A DNA stretch of 64,000 nt from Tremella fuciformis (lineage: Eukaryota > Basidiomycota > Tremellomycetes > Tremellales > Tremellaceae), in contig CP136490.1 of assembly GCA_032768795.1 (NCBI GenBank), forward strand, positions 434,001 through 498,000, in the 5' to 3' direction. Each line of letters begins with the position of its first letter. Position 1 is the first letter of the stretch. The notes under the pieces were generated by a model. The model was not told the DNA's origin. It searched no databases and saw nothing but the letters and a program-made list of their open reading frames with translations. Of the stretch, positions 56,497-64,000 are shown piece by piece. The translations under genes and the position numbers were made by a program.

Positions 56497-58212
56497 ATGG
56501 GGTACCCGTCGGTCATCCCGCGCCCGAGCAGCAAATGGCGTCATGGAGCCTCGACATCAACCAAATGCCGGACGCCCGTGATGCCTCCGGCGCCGAGCTC
56601 ATCAAAGCCGATCACACCGGTGGCGCGAAGCCCAATGCCGACGACAACGGGTCACGCGGCGTGGAGGATCTCGAGCCCGGTGCTCAACAGTCCGAAGCGT
56701 ACTGGCATTCCGGTGAGACAGCTCCTGAGGTCTGTGCACAGGGCGAGCTCATTCCCATGACAGACACCGAAACGATGGCGACTGGTCGATCTGGGACCGA
56801 TACCCATTCGACATGGCCCCTCTTCCAAGCCGGCCTTGAAGTCTACACCACTGTCCTCTTCGATCGTAAAGACGTCCGCTATCCCCTTCCCTCTCCCCTT
56901 GCCGACTCCAAAGCCGACTCCAGCTCGCTTGGAAAAGCTGATTGGCGCTCGAAAGCCAGAACCAGTCCAATTGCCTCACCCTATTCCTCTGCCACACAAG
57001 GTCGAATCAATTCCCATGGCCTCTCCTATCAACTCACACACTGCTCGATCGTCTGCCATTTGCCCCTCCTCATCAGCGTCATCGTATCGTCTCTCGCGTC
57101 ATGGAGCTGTTCGACGCTCTTCGTCGTCCAGCATGTCGTCATATACGTCGTCGGGTGCTACGTCACTCTCGTCCCTACCGTTGTCCATGGGCAAGTCCTC
57201 CTCGAGTCTTAGCTCCAGGAGATCGTCACAATCGATGGAGTGGGAACCGGATGACGATCCAGATGGCGCAAAGTATGACCATGCGGCAGAGGTCTGGAAG
57301 CGTCTCGACGGGCTGGTCGGCCGAGTGGGCAGTATACGTCAGCGAGGACAATGGGTCGCGAAAAGAAGCTCCCAAAATCGAGACATCAGTGTGGGAGCGC
57401 CGTGTGCCAACGAGATGGTGCCCAGCTGGTCGACGCTACTGGGCATGTTGCCAGACGCTCGTCGGACTTGGAGTATGGAGGGTAGCGAACGCGACGATGT
57501 AGCGTCTGACGTGTTTTCCATATCCGACTACTGCGACGCCGGCGATACCGAAGCGCTCTTCGATATGTCTGGACCGTTGGTCGCCTCCCGCTCGATCGCG
57601 GCTGTCACCCCCGTCAACACGCCGCTGCTCCATCACGGTAGCCTCCAGCGGTCGGGCCGGGTGAGTCATCGCCGCGAATCGGCTGACGACATCGTGACCG
57701 AGATCGATTTCGCCTACAACTCTCCCGCCTTGTCCGCCATCGATGAGCAGCCGACGCCCCGATGCCCTCAAGCGCAAGAGTCGACTCCAAGACCAGAATG
57801 CGCGCTTGAGAGGCAGTGGAGCATGTACCGCCTAGACTCACAGGTCGTCCATGCCCTCCGAAGCCTTGGCGAGAGCACATCCCCAGAGCTGGACTCTGTG
57901 CTCGCCCTCTCGCCTTCGGCAGTGGTGGCAAAGGGGGGCAGGCTACACCGGACTCCGTCGGTGCAAAACGCCCCACTTTGGGCCGAAGAGGGCGCAGGAC
58001 TCGGTCTGGGCCTGCAGGTCGGTATCACAGAGTCCTCCACATACTCGTTGCCGGTGATCGAGAAGCGGTGGCTGAAAGGTAGAGGACATCCTGGAGCGCG
58101 GGGCGAAAGCGAAATGGTGCAGGTCACTTGTCTTGACACTGGCGAGAAACACGAGCTGGGCCTCGCGGATTTGGCGAGGAATGGTTCTTTCTCTTCAGCC
58201 AGGTCGCAGTGA
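56497..58212 (+). CDS. Ser/Pro-rich protein, unrecognised
   Basis: The protein of about 550 residues starts MGYPSVIPRPSSKWRHG. One 51-base phase-0 intron (56710-56760, GTGAGA to GACAG) removes an in-frame TGA and joins RTGIP to TPKRWRLVDLGPIPIRH. A Pro-rich stretch follows (FPLPLPTPKPTP), then a long Ser tract (RRSSSSSMSSYTSSG). A more ordered acidic block comes next (MEWEPDDDPDGAKYDHAAEVWKRL, split here across a helix). The rest is Ser/Pro-rich with probable phosphorylation sites. The C-terminus has CLDTGEKHELGLADLARNG. Composition and the intron make it a real gene. A regulatory, largely disordered role is likely but unproved. Confidence 0.68.
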
Positions 58213-58880
58213 GGCAGCGTTATTGTTGTTGATACCTTTCGGGATCAAAAGCTGGACAGTGCAACGTGAAACGACACAGGAAGCGTATTGTCTTTCGGCA
58301 TGACGCGTCGCTGCATCGCGTCCTTCACTCTTCGATACATCCACGCCTCGCGACAATGGCATCGCGCACACCTCGTTATGCATAGCCATGTCCTCGCATC
58401 CGATGTACACGTCTTGACATTGACCTGCGCCCCTGCGGCCCAAGGTCCTTTGGCCCACGCGAAAGGCGGTATTAGCTGCGGCGCAAGGACATGCATCAAG
58501 GACCATGAACCTCTTTCCTTGTTCTGACTCACCGTTGACCACTTTCATCTTGACCTTCACCTTCTCTCCTTGCACCGTAGATAGCCTTCCACCTCCTTCT
58601 CCATCGTCACTCCTTCGTCTCCGCCCTGCACCGCGTCCGCTTTCATCTACCTGTCCGCACCCTCGATCACCCGGCTCCCCTGCGCCGTCGTCATACGAGC
58701 TGTGGTATTTGAGGCCGACACGAGGACACCGCACACCGGGGGCGCATCGCCCACACACGCTCTTTCAGCTTCTAGACGACCTGATTTAAACAGCTGCCCC
58801 TCCCGCAGCTCCCCACACTCGCTCTACCACACTCTTTCTCTTCATCTTCGCCCAGCTTTCAACTCACGAATCGCAACGCG
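58213..58880. other. Intergenic region upstream of DPBB protein 1
   Basis: The second half is strongly pyrimidine-rich (58540-58870), as expected for a highly expressed fungal promoter/5' UTR. No coding sequence is supported. Confidence 0.45.
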
Positions 58881-60281
58881 ATGATCTCCTTCAGGCAGGC
58901 CCTTTTCGCCCTGGCGCTCGCTGGCCCGAGCGTCTTCGCCGACGTGCTCTACGAGCTGGACGGTGTCACGGGTACTGTGTGGGTCTGCAGATCGCCCATT
59001 CCCTCGTCCTCCCTACCCTGAGCATGCAGCGCGGTGAGGGGGGGTGAGTAGGACAGGACTGATCTCCAAGGTACTACGACCTCACCAACTCGCTCTGCGG
59101 AGACAACGATCCTTTTGCCAACGACTGGGCAGAGACGTCCGGCATCAACAACGGTATCCCCAAATGCGAGAACAACGCGGGGGCCAAAGCAAAGACGCTT
59201 GCGGAAATTGGCACGAACCGGATCGTCGGTGAGTCGAAGTAGCTCAATTTGGCAGGTGGCGGCTAATCCCGAAGCCCTCAACGAGGACATGGTGTTCGCC
59301 AACCTCGACGAGTGGTGTGGCAAAGAGTGAGCCCCGGTGGAACATTTTTGGCCAACCTTGCTGAGCTGGCAGAGTCAAAGTCTGGGACTCTGACGGTAAC
59401 GAGGTCGTTCTTGATGAGGGCCCTTTCGTGGTATGGGACTCGTGCGCGGCATGTGCCTCGGCGCCCAAGCTGGACTTTTCAGGTGGGTTTGAGTGGTAGT
59501 ATTGGCGTCATCCGGCTCATGTACAGCCAAGGCATTCGTGGACATCAAGGGAGGCTCCTGCGGAGGCAACAACCCCACAGGTCTCAAGTTCCAAGTCATG
59601 GACAGCAACATCTGGCAACCGTGGTCCGCAGATGGCACTTCGGGCGGGCCCGACAATTCCCCATCGTCCGGCGACTCGTCTACCTCCACCAGCTCAGAGA
59701 GCCCCGCCACCACGTCCACTACACCTGCTCAGGGGCCAAGCACATCTACATCCCCTTCAGTGCCCAAGACGTCTTGGTCGCCCTCGACATCTAACTCGCC
59801 TACTACCTGGGCTTCACCTACACCTTCGGCACCAGTAACCGAGTCGACCTCATCTTCTATCTGGGCGGCCAGCCCCTCGGCAGCCACTTCAGGCAGGCAT
59901 GGTGTCAAGTTTGCCAATCTAGACATTACGGAGACTATCACGTACACAGTGGGGCCGACCCCGTCCACCGTCGCGACAGCAGCGAGTGGCATAGAGCTTG
60001 CGGCTGTCAGCGACAGCGCGTCCGCTTCGCAGCCCGTCTCGGCTTCTGCTACAGCGACTGCGTCGGCCACCTCATCGTCCGACTCGGCATGCACGTACGG
60101 GGCGTGGCAGTGCGATGGTCAAGAGATCCAGGTATGCTCGTACCAGACCACCACTTCTCTGGGTAGGTCGCAAAGTCAGCTGTCCAGATACCAGGCTGAC
60201 AGTCTCTCAGGATGGGAGACTATCGGCGAATGTGCCAACTCCTGCTCCGTGTCGGACTCTGGTAGTATCGACTGCTCGTAG
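58881..60281 (+). CDS. Secreted double-psi-beta-barrel-like protein with Ser/Thr-rich stalk
   Basis: The protein has a signal peptide (MISFRQALFALALAGPSVFA) and a secreted N-terminal domain. The domain is read through four introns: YYDLTNSLCGDND, AKTLAEIGTNRIV-ALNEDMV, EWCGKEVKVWDSDG, VVWDSCAACAS, KLDFSAKAFVDIKGGSC. The C-G ... W-D-x-C-x-x-C ... D-F-S pattern is that of RlpA/expansin-like double-psi beta-barrels such as fungal loosenins, which bind or loosen cell-wall polysaccharide. A stalk of about 170 residues of Ser/Thr/Pro follows (likely O-mannosylated). A Cys-rich C-terminal module ends the protein: CTYGAWQCDGQEIQVCSY, then across a last intron GWETIGECANSCSV. This module resembles small carbohydrate-binding domains (CBM19-like), but I am not sure. 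No GPI signal is seen. Confidence 0.75.
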
Positions 60282-61139
60282 CTGGTCTGCTGAGCCCTTT
60301 CTCATGTCATACTCAGTCTGCTTGATGCAGTGCTGTCGATGGGACCTTATTCAGAGCACTGACGTTGAGCGACTGCCAGCACGCCTATAGTAGTTGCTCG
60401 CTGTTTGGTCCCAAGCCGCCGAGGCCTTTGACGAAGTCTTCGGAGGCTAGGTGGAAGCGTCCGCTGTCAGGCCTGCAGGCTCAGTCGGCTCTCAACTCCA
60501 TATTTACGTTAAATGCTCTGTGCCAGCCATTGAAGTTACCGAACTTTGGGCGGCATACACAATATCCTGGTCTACCGCGTCCCAGTGGCTGTGCCACAGC
60601 GCTATGGCATGTGACGAGAGGCCTTCCCTCGATAGTCTGGCTAATGCACCCTGTGCGCTGACGGAAGCTCGTCACTCTCCTTTATGAATGTGTATGTAAG
60701 GTGCTTCAGTCTTTGCCAATGGCAGAAGAGTGCGTTGTGGTCTGCAAAAGGTGGGGGAAAGAGTATTCGTGGGCGAGTCGCCCTTGACAACTCTAACACG
60801 GTGCCCTTGTCTGTTTTGAGTGTCAGTCTGGAGTAATGCTCGCTCGGTCGAGTACATGTAGCATCTCTGCCGGGTCCAACTGTAGGTGTGAATGCGGGGT
60901 TGACGTCGTCAGCACCTGACCAAGAATACTCATCGCCATGTCGTGTCAGGATAGCTCCCACGGGGTCGCCTCCTTTGCCCTTCACCATGTGCCGATGGGA
61001 GCTTCCCCACGGCACAAACTCGACTGCGTGAAGGGATCAGAGGTGTGCGAGAAGCCCACGTCTATCTTGAGAGAGATATAAGGGCGTCATCTCGACGCAC
61101 GGATCACTCATCCTCGATTATCACAGGTGGAGCTGAAAG
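60282..61139. other. Intergenic region between the two DPBB-like genes
   Basis: About 860 bases. A TATA-like GATATAAGG lies at 61075-61083, about 60 bases before the second ATG. A minus-strand frame (61015-60641, ATG from about 60989) has fair composition (MVKGKGGDPVGAILTRHG) but no support from homology, so it is not called a gene. Confidence 0.4.
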
Positions 61140-61947
61140 ATGTTTTGCGTTGTCCACCTGATTTCAGCACTTGCACTTCTAGGTGCCGCCCTTGGGACCG
61201 CGACAACTACGGCCGTCTCATTTAGCCGTGAAAATGCTCCCATCTTCTCACTCAACGACACTCAAGTCGGCGCGTGGGTTTACATGCACCACCTAGCCGA
61301 CCTGGTACTGACCATGAGATACTACGACACGCGCAATACCGGGAAGTGCGGTTTCGATAAAACCACGGACAAGGAATACAACGTGGCAGTACCCGCCTGC
61401 GAATACGAGCTGCACGGAAATCCACCCAGCTATGCTCAGCTGAACACCACTCGCATCGTCTGTGAGTCTCCCGTGCGTCGCGGTCGCGGCACCAACTGAC
61501 TGCAGCTATATACGGGAACTGGGCGGAGAACCGCCGAATTCCTCACTGAGTACTGCGGTAAAGAGTAAGTCATGCTCCTTGTGATCGAGAAGAATTGCAC
61601 TGATCGGTCTAGGGTGCAGATCAGACTGAAGAATGGTACAATATTCGAGTTTGAAGACGGTCCATTGGTGTTGTGGGACGGCTGCAGCTCACAAGACGGT
61701 TCTATATGCGACAGCACGGTTCCCCTCCAAGTCTCAGGCCAGTCATTGACGGCATGACAAACGTAGCGCTGACTAATTAGCTTCGGTGTGGCTAGCGATG
61801 ACCGGGCTCAACAGCACCGAATGCGCTCCTGAGCATATCGCCTCTTTCGAGCTGCTCAATACTCAGGTTTGGGAACCGGTCAAGAATGGCGAGTGGATTG
61901 GACCGATCAACCTGTCCGCAGCCGCTGCCACTTCCGCGCGTGAGTGA
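61140..61947 (+). CDS. Second DPBB-like secreted protein with anomalous splice sites (possible decaying paralogue)
   Basis: A shorter paralogue of the gene at 58881, with a signal peptide (MFCVVHLISALALLGAALG). Matching blocks are RYYDTRNTGKCGFD, LNTTRI, TEYCGKEVQIRLKNG, PLVLWDGCSS and TECAPEHIASFELLNTQVWEPV. The Ser/Thr stalk and C-terminal Cys module are missing; it ends AAAATSARE. To keep the family frame, intron 1 must use the weak donor GTCTGT at 61458. The strong GTGAGT 4 bases later (61462) leads to a stop about 15 codons on. Intron 3 must begin with GC (61738, GCCAGT). It is either a gene with non-canonical splicing or a paralogue losing function. Confidence 0.6.
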
Positions 61948-62315
61948 TTGCCTCGAACGTTGGCCCCGAATTCGGACAGATAATGATGGTTGCCATCCGG
62001 CGAGAAGGGCTATGAAAGCCGGGGCCAGGGATCGGAACTGAAATCACAGTGAAAAGTGCGTCCTAGCCGAAAGGATAGCCTAGCAAGCAGAGGAAGGGGG
62101 GCTCTGAATAATAAGAGCCGGGAAGCTCGTGAGGCTTGGCGGCGATCGCTTGGTCAATCAGTCATAAACACTTGCATATGTACAGTACATCATGTCGTTT
62201 CAAGAGGAAGTATTTCACAAGGAGTCTTGATGCCGTTCTGGAAACGAACAGGAGTTTGCGGGCCATATCAATGTGAAGAGAGGAATTGAATCGAAGCGGA
62301 GCCGACAGCCTACCC
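61948..62315. other. Intergenic, convergent 3' ends
   Basis: This lies between the convergent DPBB-like gene and the last minus-strand gene. No feature is seen. Confidence 0.45.
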
Positions 62316-63262
62316 CTATGTTGTGAACGACTGAGCTCCTCCAGGTAGCGAATGCCGTTCCGCCCTTTGCTTGAGCAGGTTCTCTCGGATAACGTGGCTC
62401 ATTCCTTGTTCCTCGGATAACCAATCCGTTTCTAGACGAGTTCTATCATTGTTACTAGGGCGTAGCTCAGCGAAGAACTTAAATTTCGCCTGCAATAAGC
62501 TATTCGGCTTGCCGTTTAGCTTTTCTACAAGCTCGTTGTGGAGGCCGTGCATTTCAGTAACTAGGCGTTCATAAAGGATTGCGTAGGGAACGGCGGCTCT
62601 TATACGCTCATAAAAATGTGGGTCCTCTTCATCGGTCGGGACCGCAACAGTTTGCGCGATCTTGCGGTACCTGGCGTTGTGCATCAGGTCATCAAGTGCT
62701 GGCTCGAGCAGAGTGCGCTCTATGGGTTTTTAGCTAGACTCGGCCCGGCTCGTATGGTTATGCTCACCAGAGAAAGCAGTCACAAGGTCTGTAAGTGTTT
62801 GTTTCCTCGGAGTTTTTGTGCTCGCCTCGCCCTTCGAGGAGACTTTCTCCTCGATGAGGTCGTCCATTGCTAGGCACAAAATCTGTTTCCCGACGTACTC
62901 GCGATCCGCCTCCCTCATCGAAAAGGTAGCCTGCTGCCACCTGTAAGCAAGTGGCATCTGTCCTGAGGGCTTCTGGCCTGATATCACTTGGACTGCTTCG
63001 TCGTCGTCGTTACCACGCATTCCTTTAGTCCGCTCTGCCATTCGGTCAGTGATCTCATCAGGATTCACCAACCCGCTTTGCTCTGCGCCCCAGTTGCCCA
63101 GGACAGAGCTCCTCAGACTGTCACTCAGTCATTCTCCTTCGCTCCACACTGGAGGAAGCAACCTCACCTGGGTGGAACCTCACCATCTTGAGACTCAAAT
63201 TCGACGTTATCCTGGGTCCAAGACGGATCCCAGAGACTGTCGTTGTCAACGGCCTCCTGCAT
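62316..63262 (-). CDS. Unrecognised helical protein
   Basis: Three exons join cleanly in frame. Exon 1 (ATG at 63260-63262) reads MQEAVDNDSLWDPSWTQ to GEVPP. After a 50-base intron (GTGAGG to GACAG) exon 2 reads SLRSSVLGNWGAEQSGLVNPDEI through DLVTAFS. Exon 3 reads RTLLEPALDDLMHNARYRKI to GGAQSFTT. The protein of about 280 residues is largely helical and charged, without a signal peptide or known motif. An acceptor-like AACAG lies just upstream of the start, so further 5' exons toward 63300-63900 are possible. Base composition is more AT-rich than the rest of the window. I do not recognise a family. Confidence 0.6.
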
Positions 63263-64000
63263 GAGGTAATGACCTGTTCAATGTTGATCAAACTTCTGCC
63301 AAATCATCTTTGCGACTACTCAGGCAAGGTCTACCCACAAATAGAGTATGTTGAGTCTACGAAGAGAAGTGTTGTTGTATGGACTGCTGTGGGGAAGACC
63401 TTCAACCTGGGGAAGGACTCGCCTCTTTTAAGCTCTGTTCAGCGACGTACAAGATCGCCCTTCCTTTGCTACCCGAGCATTACCACGATCCACAGTCGTT
63501 CATGCACAAAAGAAGCACGGCAAATTTGCTCTGACGTTTTCGAATCATCTCAACACTCTGACTGCTGTATTTGAACGAGATATGTCAAGCCTTCAACACA
63601 CATCGTCAATCTTTTGATCAGAGACCTCTGCCCTCGCACGTTACAGGCGCATACGCTCAGGCGAGACCTTTGCTTCGGCACATCACTCTTAAGTGAGCCA
63701 ACGTTGCGAAATCAAATATCGCTTCAAGTCGCGAAAGTGTGCAAACAGACTTTGGGTGTGCCATCATCATCCAACTTCGTGTGCAATAGATGGAGGTCCT
63801 CCTTCCTTCCACGCTTGAGCCTATCTCTGAGGCAGTCGCTCACGACCCGGACCAATGAGAACATATGGCATGCTTTCAAAGCCTGGCTTACGCTCAAAGT
63901 GGCGGGAAATCGTGGATATCTGAGGAATGTCCCGTTCTATCAGGCTCTACGAGAACTACGAGGCACTCTGTCCCAATCAAATGATGCGATATAAGCGCGT
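63263..64000. other. Right-edge region with unresolved open frames
   Basis: A plus-strand frame without an ATG runs 63614-63994 (blocks RDLCFGTSLLSEPTLRN, NENIWHAFKAWLTLKVAG). A second plus frame covers 63187-63574, antisense to the start of the previous gene. They have moderate coding character but no start codon, splice support or family that I recognise. They may be exons of a gene continuing past the window, or chance. Confidence 0.3.

Noticed and set aside
60641..61015. Minus-strand frame between the DPBB-like genes
   Set aside because: Composition is acceptable, but there is no recognised motif, no splice sites and no start context. It lies in the promoter of the next gene.

Overview
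This window looks like nuclear DNA of a basidiomycete, most likely a Tremellomycete yeast or dimorphic fungus (the Cryptococcus/Trichosporon side of the tree). The sequence is visibly GC-rich. Nearly every gene is cut by several very short GT-AG introns (about 40-60 nt) with a CTGAC/CTAAC-type branch signal just upstream of the AG. Genes are packed on both strands with short divergent promoters and short convergent 3' gaps. No species is assigned. All exon joins were read by eye from reading frame, splice signals and remembered family sequence; no alignment or search was run.

Region 1 (1-18.9 kb) is core eukaryotic housekeeping: a truncated DUF7729-like cell-surface protein, SGT2, MED6, a fructosyl-amino-acid/saccharopine-type FAD oxidase, VPS53, dynactin p25 (DCTN5), a coiled-coil protein, NAB2, VAC8 and an MMTAG2 homologue.

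Region 2 (19.29-24.81 kb) is one complete tyrosine-recombinase retrotransposon of the Ngaro/PAT structural class, on the minus strand. It carries intact gag, RT-RNase H and tyrosine recombinase ORFs and perfect split direct repeats (A1 - ORFs - B1A2 - B2). Both repeat pairs are identical base for base by eye, so the insertion is young and may be active. gag and pol share one frame, divided by a single TAG.

Region 3 (25-45.8 kb) holds a 14-TM MFS transporter directly downstream of the element's 5' end, a coiled-coil protein, a BAR-SH3 protein (Rvs167/Hob1 type), an ALE1-like MBOAT acyltransferase, KAE1, a large GAF hybrid histidine kinase, oligoribonuclease REX2, an Mpr1-like N-acetyltransferase with an apparent 6-nt microexon, and a Cys-rich single-pass membrane protein.

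Region 4 (45.8-50.5 kb) is the most novel part: three tandem, intronless, mutually homologous genes of a family I do not recognise. They are embedded in a duplicated unit whose edge carries a copy of the last codons of the neighbouring membrane-protein gene.

Region 5 (50.5-64 kb) returns to ordinary genes: HEM2, an XRCC2-like RecA paralogue, a mitochondrial class III (GABA-type) aminotransferase and a Ser-rich protein. It then has two tandem secreted double-psi-beta-barrel-like proteins, the second with anomalous splice sites, and an unrecognised gene at the right edge.
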